Source: Syntrophobacterales bacterium
Lineage (GTDB): Bacteria; Desulfobacterota; Syntrophia; Syntrophales; UBA6807
Assembly (NCBI GenBank): GCA_021159265.1
Contig: JAGGSD010000291.1
Location: forward strand, 1 to 5,486
Direction: 5' to 3'
Length of the DNA: 5,486 nucleotides
Positions 1 through 5,188 of this stretch are shown here, one piece after another (position 1 is the stretch's first letter; each line of letters opens with the position of its first letter). The notes below the pieces were generated by a model. That model saw nothing but the letters and a program-made list of their open reading frames with translations, did no database searches and had not been told where the DNA came from. The position numbers and the translations under genes were made by a program.

Positions 1-96
1 CGTTTAGATATTTGTATTTTTGTCATTCGATATTGTTTCGAGTTTCGAAATTCGATATTCGGATTTAAGTTTTGCAAGGACTTATCAGCCATAAAG

Positions 97-199
97 AAAT
101 TCTTTTGCCAATTTTGCCTGTCTGCGCCTGCCTGTCGCGTTTGCGACGCAGACAGGTGCAACGCACAGGCAGACACGAACTTTACAATTAAGCGCCTAA
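97..199 (+). repeat. Dispersed repeat R1, copy A (inverted partner of 859-975)
   Basis: The outer parts match the reverse complement of 859-975. AAATTCTTTTGCCA at 97-110 pairs perfectly with 962-975. The 22 bases at 178-199, containing TTTACAATTAAGCGCCTAA, pair perfectly with 859-880. Between these ends lies a GC-rich core of CCTGTCTGC / GCAGACAGG words (about 115-175). Relative to copy B the core is shortened and diverged, with its own small palindrome around CGCGTTTGCG. The shared outer ends define the family boundaries on both sides. Confidence 0.85.
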
Positions 200-215
200 C
201 GGCTCGGCTGAGCGA

Positions 216-267
216 TTCGACGGTTCGACTGAGCTTAGCCTTCGGCGAGCTCAGTCGAACCGTCGAA
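216..267. repeat. Perfect 20-bp inverted repeat (hairpin/cruciform)
   Basis: The arm at 216-235 (TTCGACGGTTCGACTGAGCT) is the exact reverse complement of 248-267. The 12-base loop can itself pair as GCC-TTC-GGC. TTCGAC...GAGCTC palindromes of this style are common intergenic repeats in many bacterial genomes. There is no U-tract after the stem, so it is not a typical intrinsic terminator, and there is no gene immediately upstream. Confidence 0.9.
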
Positions 268-285
268 GGGAGGTTAAAACCTCCC
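268..285. repeat. GGGAGGTT/AACCTCCC hairpin
   Basis: Eight-base perfect arms (268-275 and 278-285) separated by AA directly abut the 20-bp hairpin at 216-267. A related GGGGAGGT/ACCTCCCC hairpin occurs at 468-488. No T-run follows. Function is unknown. Confidence 0.8.
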
Positions 286-351
286 CTACTCATACGGTAA
301 AAATGCAACCCGCCGTTTGATACCCGAGTAGCTATGCTGCAAGTTACTTTC

Positions 352-377
352 CATTATAATGCCGTAAAACGGCATAG
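352..377 (+). repeat. 26-bp dispersed repeat R3, copy 1
   Basis: This stretch, centred on the hairpin ATGCCGT-AAA-ACGGCAT (359-375), matches 5461-5486 at 25 of 26 positions in the same orientation. Similarity appears to extend a few bases upstream (CTTTC versus CTTCT). The second copy runs off the window end, so the full repeat may be longer. Downstream of this copy the sequence continues TGGAGCTTTTTACGAG. Confidence 0.85.
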
Positions 378-467
378 TGGAGCTTTTTACGAGTGCATCA
401 ATGTTTAGTTTTGGTTTTGGATACACAGGATACAAAGAAAACTATATTGAAACTATGAGGAGGAGGT

Positions 468-488
468 GGGGAGGTGCACGACCTCCCC
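468..488. repeat. GGGGAGGT/ACCTCCCC hairpin
   Basis: Eight-base perfect arms at 468-475 and 481-488 enclose a GCACG loop. The arms echo the hairpin at 268-285. No T-tract follows. Confidence 0.75.
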
Positions 489-808
489 GTGTTAAAACTT
501 GTTGTTTACCGATCAGCTTGTCCTGTAATATTTTGGATGAGACAAATCGACCGGCCACACGGTTTAAGCCAGAATCGGAGGAGATTCTATTCTTTTACTG
601 TGGTTGTTTGATAGTTATGCAAATCATATACCAGACATAAACATGATCTTTAAGTCTCTAAAATGAAAAGCATTCTGCCCGAAATCGCAGGAATATAAAC
701 ACTGTCCGCACATAAATAAAAAAGAAGAAAATGTCGATTATTAAAAACCCAATAATACTAATGCATGTAAATACAAGCAGTTAGGATATTGGCATGTTTT
801 GTCCATAT

Positions 809-824
809 TCGACATTATTGTCGA
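809..824. repeat. Short inverted repeat TCGACA-TTAT-TGTCGA
   Basis: A six-base perfect inverted repeat (809-814 and 819-824) just outside R1 copy B. It has the size of a protein-binding site, but no adjacent gene or promoter gives it a role, and it could be chance. Confidence 0.4.
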
Positions 825-858
825 CTTTTGGCCTGTTCCGGGAATAAATGTCATAGTT

Positions 859-975
859 TTAGGCGCTTAATTGTAAAGTTTGTGCCTGCCTGTGCGTTGC
901 CTGTCTGCGCCTGCCTGTGCCGCCTGCACGGCAGACAGGCAGGCACGCAGACAGGCAAAAATGGCAAAAGAATTT
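859..975 (-). repeat. Dispersed repeat R1, copy B (inverted partner of 97-199)
   Basis: On the minus strand this reads like copy A. It has the same outer ends (962-975 pairs with 97-110; 859-880 pairs with 178-199) around a longer GC-rich core. It contains the 58-bp segment 883-940, which recurs almost exactly at 3714-3771, plus an additional CCTGTCTGC-type word at about 941-956. Together with copy A it brackets an interior of about 660 bp without coding potential. Confidence 0.85.
883..940 (-). repeat. GC-rich palindromic core element, copy in R1-B
   Basis: The reverse complement of these 58 bases agrees with 3714-3771 at 57 of 58 positions; the only difference is an A in place of a G near the 3' end. 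The element is built from CAGGCAGGC and GCAGACAGG words that form nested inverted repeats. Its composition is far more GC-rich than the surrounding DNA or the genes. Near identity in two unrelated contexts suggests recent copying. Confidence 0.85.
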
Positions 976-991
976 AGTAAGCGTTCACTGC

Positions 992-1211
992 GAAATTAGA
1001 AAATAGAAATTGGAAATTTGGCCTCATTGTCGTGGCAAGCTTGCAATGACGCACAAGCTTTCGTCATTGCGAGGCCGAAGGCCGTGGCAATCTCTTGGAT
1101 TATGCCAAGTTAGCTCATAGCAGCAGGAGATTGCTTCGCTTCGCTCGCAATGACACTCGAGACTTGACACGACACTCATGCTTTTCTCCCGAATTTCTAA
1201 TTTCCAATTTC
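992..1211. repeat. AT-rich inverted repeat bracketing the REP-like element
   Basis: GAAATTGGAAATT at 1006-1018 is the exact reverse complement of 1199-1211, and GAAATTAGAAA at 992-1002 is the exact reverse complement of 1194-1204. These AT-rich arms lie on either side of the palindrome at 1063-1154. The words are low complexity, so part of the match may reflect simple-sequence bias. Confidence 0.55.
1063..1154. repeat. REP-like 'GTCATTGCGAG' palindromic repeat
   Basis: The outer arms GTCATTGCGAG (1063-1073) and CTCGCAATGAC (1144-1154) are perfect reverse complements. So are the inner arms GCAATCTC (1087-1094) and GAGATTGC (1127-1134). A small GGCCGAAGGCC hairpin sits at 1073-1083. Palindromes with these words are a widely seen class of bacterial intergenic repeat. 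A partial related sequence (GTCGTGGCAAGCTTGCAATGAC) lies just upstream at 1029-1050. Confidence 0.8.
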
Positions 1212-1249
1212 AAGCCGTGAATGGCTACAAGCTTTCAGCTTCGAGCTTT

Positions 1250-1264
1250 TCCAGTTTATCTGGA
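1250..1264. promoter_or_regulatory. Candidate activator-binding inverted repeat
   Basis: TCCAG-TTTAT-CTGGA is a perfect five-base inverted repeat whose centre lies about 60 bp upstream of the start site predicted from the sigma54 promoter. NtrC-family regulators bind dyads upstream of sigma54 promoters, usually somewhat further away (about 80-150 bp). Other weak dyads nearby (AGCC-N6-GGCT at 1213-1226; AAGCT-TTC-AGCTT around 1229-1241) compete for the role. The assignment to the 3806 regulator is inference. Confidence 0.35.
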
Positions 1265-1290
1265 TTAGGTTATTTACACATTGCAATTTT

Positions 1291-1306
1291 TGGTATAGTA
1301 TTTGCT
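1291..1306 (+). promoter_or_regulatory. Sigma54 (RpoN) -24/-12 promoter of the operon
   Basis: TGGTATAGTATTTGCT carries the invariant GG (1292-1293) and GC (1304-1305) separated by exactly ten bases, with the consensus TTGC of the -12 box and TGG of the -24 box. Only the CAC after TGG is lost (TAT). This predicts transcription starting near 1316-1317 and a leader of about 38 bases before the ATG at 1355. The operon encodes a sigma54 activator with an intact GAFTGA loop, so autoregulation follows naturally. A weaker sigma70-like reading overlaps it (TTTACA at 1273-1278, 17-base spacer, TAGTAT at 1296-1301) and could supply basal expression. Confidence 0.75.
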
Positions 1307-1342
1307 GAAAATTCAGGGCAATAAAAAGGAAACATAACTTTA

Positions 1343-1349
1343 AGGAGAG
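1343..1349 (+). promoter_or_regulatory. Ribosome binding site that fixes the start at 1355
   Basis: AGGAG (1343-1347) within AAGGAGAG sits seven bases before the ATG at 1355. This favours that ATG over the in-frame TTG at 1352, which would only add one Met. Confidence 0.8.
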
Positions 1350-1354
1350 CTTTG

Positions 1355-1789
1355 ATGAAAAGAATTTTTGTGTTGGTGATGATTCTTGCATTTCTTTGTC
1401 CCTCAATAGGTTTCCCGGCGCAGGTACAGGAACCAAAACAAAATGCTGAAAAAACGAACAGTAAAGATGGAGTTTCTCTGGCTGAAATGAGGTTTTCCGA
1501 GGAACAGAATAAAAATATAGAAGAAATCAGCGCCACATACAGAAATAAGATACTCCAACTCAGGAGTGAACTTATCGTCAAACAGATTGAACTCAAAAGT
1601 TTGTTGAGAGACCCGGAAGCTGATGAAAAGAAAATACGGGCTATGGCTCGAGATATTCGGATTTTAAATGTTCAAAGACAGAAAATGATGATTGATTATC
1701 AATTAGAGATAAGGAATGTTTTAACTCCGGAACAGATAAGATCCTGGAGCACCCTTGAGAATCCACCCATTAAGAGAGGATGGAAATAA
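1355..1789 (+). CDS. Spy/CpxP/ZraP-like periplasmic stress protein
   Basis: A 144-residue exported protein. Residues 1-22 form a signal peptide: Lys/Arg start, hydrophobic core FVLVMILAFL, probable cleavage after Ala22. Cys15 is not in a proper lipobox, so a lipoprotein is unlikely. The mature part is highly charged and predicted helical. It has the paired LTxxQ-type motifs of the Spy/CpxP family, a degenerate FSEEQ at 47-51 and a good LTPEQ at 123-127. Family members are small alpha-helical periplasmic chaperones or sensor-kinase modulators induced by envelope stress. The mature sequence has no His or Cys, unlike zinc-binding ZraP, so metal binding is not supported. It is the first gene after the sigma54 promoter, and its end overlaps the kinase start by 10 bp. 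Inference: it is both an output and a feedback component of the downstream two-component system. Family membership is probable; exact function is not known. Confidence 0.82.
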   Translation: MKRIFVLVMILAFLCPSIGFPAQVQEPKQNAEKTNSKDGVSLAEMRFSEEQNKNIEEISATYRNKILQLRSELIVKQIELKSLLRDPEADEKKIRAMARDIRILNVQRQKMMIDYQLEIRNVLTPEQIRSWSTLENPPIKRGWK

Positions 1790-3570
1790 CAGGGATGAAC
1801 GAAGGGGACGAAAAAATTCGGCAAAACTCAATTCAGAAAGAGACCAGACGTTTTCTCCAGCCATTAGCGGTAACTGTTGTGGTAGTAGTTTTTGCCGCTC
1901 TTATCTTAAGTTTGGGAATCTTGTACCTGGAAAGGCTTGACGATGCTCTTACCGGTTTCATGGAGGCGCGGGGACTTGTTATCGTGAGAACAGTGGAGAA
2001 AGTGGCCCAGGAAAATATGGACTATCTTCACCGGAGCCTGCAGAAGGGACATGAGGGCAATTCTTTTGTCCCGCTTACAAACGAGGCATTTTCACCACAG
2101 GAATCTCTGATACGAGGTCTTGTAAATATCGCGCGTGACATTGATGCTAAGTGGAAAACAACAGATCTCAGCAACGAATATTTGCAGAAAATTGCCGAGA
2201 GAGAGGATTTGTGGCTTATTGCTGTCCTTGACAAACAAGGCAGGATCGTCTTCCAGAGTAAAAAATTTCCAGAGTACGCTTCCCCACGAACACCCCCCCT
2301 TGTTTCAAAACATGAAGAAATCCTTATTGACCTTTTTAATCGCTTCGGCAAACTTCATGAAATAGGTTACATTGCCCTTCGCAGGAAGGATGGAAGCGGA
2401 ACCATCATCATTGCATTGGATGATGCGGAATTAAGACACTGGAGCACCAGGATTGCAATAGAGAAAGCCATTGAGGAAGTAGGATTGTGGCAGGGATTAG
2501 CCTACTTAATGGTCATGGATGGGGATAAAAGGATGCTCGGGCAGGCCGGTGAAGTTCCCGAAGAATCGGGAGATGCCGGTTCTTTTACTAAAAGCATCAT
2601 GGCGGGTAAAACGAACATCAAAAGCCGGAAGATTACATTTCAGGGAAACAACATTATTGAAATAATTACTCCCGTCCATCTGGATGGGAGGGTGGCAGGA
2701 TTTGCCAGACTTGGGTTGCATCGTGACAGGTCAGATGTCATTCTTAAAGAAAACAGGTATGGGATGTTAATTGCCACTGCTTTCATTGTCATTATTGGCA
2801 TCCTTTCAATGTGGATTCTTTACCGGAATCAAAACAGACATCTGGCAAGAATGGAAGAAATGAGGGCAAAACTCCATCAGGCTGAAAGACTTTCGGCCCT
2901 TGGACAACTTGCCGCCGGAGTGGCTCATGAAATTCGCAATCCTCTTAACGCCATCAGTTTGGCCACCCAGAGAGCTCAAAGAGAATATGTTCCCAGTGAC
3001 GAAGAAAAGAAAAAAGGGTTTCGTCATATTACCGGGGTTATTCGCGACGAAATCAAGCGGTTGAACGAAATTATTGAAGAGTTTCTCACATTCTCTAAAA
3101 GTCGCCGCTTAGAACTGCGCAATCATTCTATCGTTGAAATAATACAAAAAATTACAAACCTTATGAAAGAGGAAGCCACATCCAGGGGTATCACTATTCA
3201 AACATCCTGGAGTGATAACAATATTATGGTTTCCATGGATGAAAATAAAATGAAACAGGCCCTTTACAATGTTTTGAAAAATGCCATGGAATCGATTTCA
3301 GGCAAGGGGAGCATTTCAGTTTCCGTTAAATCGGATAGAGAAGATAAAGTAAAAATCACAATTACTGATACAGGTTCGGGATTGACCCCTGAAGAAATAG
3401 ATCGCATCTTCAACCCGGAATATACGACAAAAGAAAAGGGGCTGGGGTTGGGTCTTTCATTAACTCACGAGATTATAAGGGGTCACAGGGGGGAAATTAA
3501 TGTTCGTAGTGAAACAGGGTCAGGGACGACTTTCGAAATTCTGCTCCCAGTAGAAAGTACGGAAACCTGA
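1780..3570 (+). CDS. Membrane sensor histidine kinase (NtrB/ZraS type)
   Basis: A 596-residue inner-membrane kinase. Residues about 27-50 form TM1 and about 329-348 TM2, enclosing a periplasmic sensor of roughly 278 residues. Two stretches there, around 144-160 (LWLIAVLDKQGRIVFQS) and 241-312 (ending in VAGFARLGLHRD), look like PAS/Cache-type units. Only about 17 residues separate TM2 from the HisKA helix, so there is no room for HAMP or a cytoplasmic PAS. Catalytic motifs are complete: H-box VAHEIRNP with phosphoacceptor His383, N-box NVLKNA (Asn501), G1 DTGSG (530-534), F-box IFNPEYTTK (543-551) and G2 GLGLGLSL (554-561). The sensor has no Cys and only scattered His, so the ligand cannot be read. 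The start is uncertain: for ATG 1780 the purine run AAGAGAGG abuts the codon, while ATG 1795 (residue Met6), five bases after the upstream stop, has more usual spacing. Either way translation is probably coupled to the upstream gene. Its partner is the regulator at 3806. Confidence 0.93.
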   Translation: MEITGMNEGDEKIRQNSIQKETRRFLQPLAVTVVVVVFAALILSLGILYLERLDDALTGFMEARGLVIVRTVEKVAQENMDYLHRSLQKGHEGNSFVPLTNEAFSPQESLIRGLVNIARDIDAKWKTTDLSNEYLQKIAEREDLWLIAVLDKQGRIVFQSKKFPEYASPRTPPLVSKHEEILIDLFNRFGKLHEIGYIALRRKDGSGTIIIALDDAELRHWSTRIAIEKAIEEVGLWQGLAYLMVMDGDKRMLGQAGEVPEESGDAGSFTKSIMAGKTNIKSRKITFQGNNIIEIITPVHLDGRVAGFARLGLHRDRSDVILKENRYGMLIATAFIVIIGILSMWILYRNQNRHLARMEEMRAKLHQAERLSALGQLAAGVAHEIRNPLNAISLATQRAQREYVPSDEEKKKGFRHITGVIRDEIKRLNEIIEEFLTFSKSRRLELRNHSIVEIIQKITNLMKEEATSRGITIQTSWSDNNIMVSMDENKMKQALYNVLKNAMESISGKGSISVSVKSDREDKVKITITDTGSGLTPEEIDRIFNPEYTTKEKGLGLGLSLTHEIIRGHRGEINVRSETGSGTTFEILLPVESTET

Positions 3571-3593
3571 AGCGGCAAAGCCGCAACGACGAG

Positions 3594-3649
3594 AGGTAAA
3601 AGGATCAAGGATCAAGGATAAAGGTACAAGGTTCAAGGTTCAAGGTGCA
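3594..3649 (+). repeat. Heptamer tandem array, eight AGGNNNA units
   Basis: Read in sevens: AGGTAAA, AGGATCA, AGGATCA, AGGATAA, AGGTACA, AGGTTCA, AGGTTCA, AGGTGCA. AGG and the last A are constant while positions 4-6 vary. The pattern starts 24 bases after the kinase stop codon. Shorter arrays of the same type are at 5204-5231 (plus) and about 5277-5300 (minus). Confidence 0.85.
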
Positions 3650-3713
3650 GGGTTTTTCCTTAATCCTTGTACCTCGTTGTTCATTACCTGACACCAGCAT
3701 TTGTGCGAAAAGC

Positions 3714-3771
3714 GCCTGTCTGCCGTGCAGGCGGCACAGGCAGGCGCAGACAGGCAGCGCACAGGCAGGCA
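3714..3771 (+). repeat. GC-rich palindromic core element, inserted copy C
   Basis: These 58 bases match the reverse complement of 883-940 at 57 positions. Inside, CCTGTCTGC (3715-3723) pairs with GCAGACAGG (3746-3754), GCCG (3722-3725) pairs with CGGC (3732-3735), and the 12-mer GCACAGGCAGGC is directly repeated at 3734-3745 and 3759-3770. Relative to the R2 copy at 5189-5377 it is an extra 55 bp between GCGAAAAGCGC and AGTTGTTGAG, where the other copy joins GCGAAAAACGC directly to AGTTATTGAG. It lies about 35 bases upstream of the regulator start and can form a stable stem in the leader RNA. Confidence 0.88.
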
Positions 3772-3792
3772 GTTGTTGAGAATAAAGACTCT

Positions 3793-3800
3793 AAAGAAGA
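3793..3800 (+). promoter_or_regulatory. Weak ribosome binding site deciding the regulator start
   Basis: The purine run AAAGAAGA, five bases before ATG 3806 and eight before ATG 3809, is the only plausible Shine-Dalgarno sequence near the start of the receiver domain. It is poor compared with AGGAG at 1343, which implies modest translation. Confidence 0.5.
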
Positions 3801-3805
3801 CGGGT

Positions 3806-5173
3806 ATGATGGAAACATTAAACATTCTTGTTGTTGAAGATGGACAGTCGCAAAGGGAAATGCTTCAGGATTTCCTGGCCGGGGAAGGCCATACTGTCGC
3901 AGGGGCCAAAGACGGGAAAAGCGCCATAGATCATGTTTTAGAAGGTTACCATGACCTTCTGCTTCTGGATTATAAGATGCCCGGGATGAACGGGTTAGAT
4001 GTGCTTAAGAAGGTAAAGGGTATTAATCCTCAAATAGATGTCATAATGATGACAGCTTACGGAACGATAGAAACGGCCGTAGAAGCCATGAAAAGCGGCG
4101 CTCTGGATTACATTACAAAACCCATAGATCTGGATGAACTTAATATATTGATTGACCGGATTTCAGAGCGTCGAACACTGATAAGGGAAAATCAGATCCT
4201 CCGCGAAAAATTATGGAAAAAAGGATTTACCGCGGATCAGATAGTTTACAAGAATCGGAAGATGGAAGATCTAATCAATATGGCGGGAAGGGTTGCTTCA
4301 AGCCGGACCACAATCCTGCTGCAGGGTGAAAGTGGCACCGGTAAAGAACTTTTCGCCAGATTGATTCACAAAACAAGCGCACGTTCCGAAAAACCGATGA
4401 TTGTAGTAAATTGTGGCGCTTTACCGGAAACTCTGCTGGAAAGCGAACTGTTCGGTTACGAAAAAGGTGCGTTTACCGGTGCTGCAACGAGGAGGATAGG
4501 AAGATTTGAAGAGGCCGACGGCGGAACGCTATTTCTCGATGAGATCGGGGCACTCTCTCCGTCCGTTCAGGTAAAACTCCTTAGATTTCTCCAGGAACGG
4601 GAGTTCCAGCGTTTGGGCGGAAATCGAACCATACAATCCGATGTTCGAATTATCAGCGCCACAAATCGCGATCTGGAAAACAAGGTTGCGGAAGGGACCT
4701 TCAGGGAAGATCTTTTTTACAGACTGAACGTGGTGGTTATGAATATTCCGCCTCTTCGAGAGAAAAAAGAGGATATACCATTATTGATAAAACACTTCAT
4801 CTCGCGTTTTTCTGCTGAAAATAGTAAAAAGATTGAAGGATTGAGCAGCGAAGCAATGGATATCCTTTTAAAATACGATTATCCGGGGAATATCAGGGAA
4901 TTGGAAAACATTATTGAAAGAGCTGTAGTTATAGCCAGGCATTCAGTCATATCTGTTGATGACCTTCCTTTTAAAGAAAGTTTATCTCAATCTCCTGTTA
5001 TTCAAAAAACAGGAAAAGGTTCTTTAAAAGATTCAATCGAAGCGCTGGAGCAGCGATTAATAGAGCAGGCCATGGAGGAAACTGTCCACAACCAGTCAAA
5101 GGCTGCCGAACTGCTCGGGATCAGCGAAAGAATGCTGAGATACAAACTGAAGAAGTATGGGATGAAGCAGTGA
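3806..5173 (+). CDS. Sigma54-dependent response regulator (NtrC/ZraR type)
   Basis: 455 residues from ATG 3806 (454 if ATG 3809 is used), the usual length of the family. The receiver domain (about 5-120) has acidic Glu11-Asp12, phosphoacceptor Asp55, Thr83 and Lys105. The AAA+ domain (about 143-385) has Walker A GESGTGKE (174-181), an intact sigma54-contacting GAFTGA loop (221-226), Walker B LFLDEIG (242-248), arginine-finger segment FREDLFYRL (299-307) and sensor II GNIRELEN (361-368). A Fis-type helix-turn-helix closes the protein (about 417-453, AAELLGISERMLRYKLKKYG). All key residues are present, so it should be phosphorylated by the upstream kinase and activate RpoN promoters, most simply the one at 1291. 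The frame is open back to a TTG at 3701, but those 35 residues are translated repeat DNA (Ala/Gln/Arg-rich) and belong outside the gene. It is 235 bases from the kinase, wide for such a pair, because of the R2 repeat. Confidence 0.95.
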   Translation: MMETLNILVVEDGQSQREMLQDFLAGEGHTVAGAKDGKSAIDHVLEGYHDLLLLDYKMPGMNGLDVLKKVKGINPQIDVIMMTAYGTIETAVEAMKSGALDYITKPIDLDELNILIDRISERRTLIRENQILREKLWKKGFTADQIVYKNRKMEDLINMAGRVASSRTTILLQGESGTGKELFARLIHKTSARSEKPMIVVNCGALPETLLESELFGYEKGAFTGAATRRIGRFEEADGGTLFLDEIGALSPSVQVKLLRFLQEREFQRLGGNRTIQSDVRIISATNRDLENKVAEGTFREDLFYRLNVVVMNIPPLREKKEDIPLLIKHFISRFSAENSKKIEGLSSEAMDILLKYDYPGNIRELENIIERAVVIARHSVISVDDLPFKESLSQSPVIQKTGKGSLKDSIEALEQRLIEQAMEETVHNQSKAAELLGISERMLRYKLKKYGMKQ

Positions 5174-5188
5174 ACATAATATCCTGAT

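Larger units (their letters stand above)
1..1290. other. Gene-free region rich in dispersed repeats
   Basis: I see no credible protein gene here. The open frames that exist (for example 377-640 and 789-977) run through hairpins or inverted-repeat arms, lack a good ribosome binding site and have compositions unlike real proteins. What the stretch holds is repeats, listed separately: an inverted pair at 97-199 and 859-975, hairpins at 216-267, 268-285, 468-488 and 809-824, a 26-bp repeat at 352-377, and a REP-like palindrome at 1063-1154. Positions 1-96 are AT-rich with TTTCGAAATTCGATATTCGG-type sequence around 42-61. Positions 489-808 show nothing I can name. Confidence 0.75.
3572..3800 (+). 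repeat. Composite intergenic repeat R2, copy 1 (with GC-rich core)
   Basis: The order of parts is: hairpin GCGGC-AAA-GCCGC (3572-3584), AGG-type heptamers (3594-3649), GGTTTTTCCTT and inverted heptamers (3651-3674), a conserved 43-base block (3673-3715) containing CATTACCTGACACCAGCAT, the GC-rich core (about 3716-3770), then AGTTGTTGAGAATAAAGACT (3771-3790) running into the leader of the regulator gene. The same order without the core occurs at 5189-5377. The block fills most of the 235-base spacer between kinase and regulator. AGGTACAAGG (3622-3631) and CCTTGTACCT (3665-3674) can pair, so the transcript should be strongly folded here. Confidence 0.85.

Noticed and set aside
195..200. Possible integron attC-like GCCTAAC core with a partner near 856-864
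   Set aside because: The partner reads TTTTAGGCG and not GTTRRRY, and there is no cassette gene or integrase; the match is part of the R1 inverted repeat.
377..640. 87-codon open frame, plus strand
   Set aside because: It starts inside the R3 repeat region, runs through the 468-488 hairpin, has no convincing ribosome binding site and an implausible composition.
789..977. 62-codon open frame, plus strand
   Set aside because: Its second half is translated R1/GC-rich repeat, giving Cys/Ala/Gly-rich sequence with no family resemblance.
961..999. Short frame beginning MAKEFSKRSLRN
   Set aside because: It looks like a gene start but ends after 13 codons and lies in an arm of repeat R1.
1270..1596. 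108-codon minus-strand frame
   Set aside because: It lies antisense over the small periplasmic protein gene, which has a signal peptide, family motifs and a good ribosome binding site.
3572..3584. GCGGC-AAA-GCCGC hairpin as a rho-independent terminator after the kinase (also 5189-5201)
   Set aside because: No T-tract follows; the next bases are CAACGAC and AAAGGCAC. It is treated as part of repeat R2.
3594..3790. CRISPR array
   Set aside because: The repeats are 7-mers or nested palindromes with no uniform repeat-spacer pattern.
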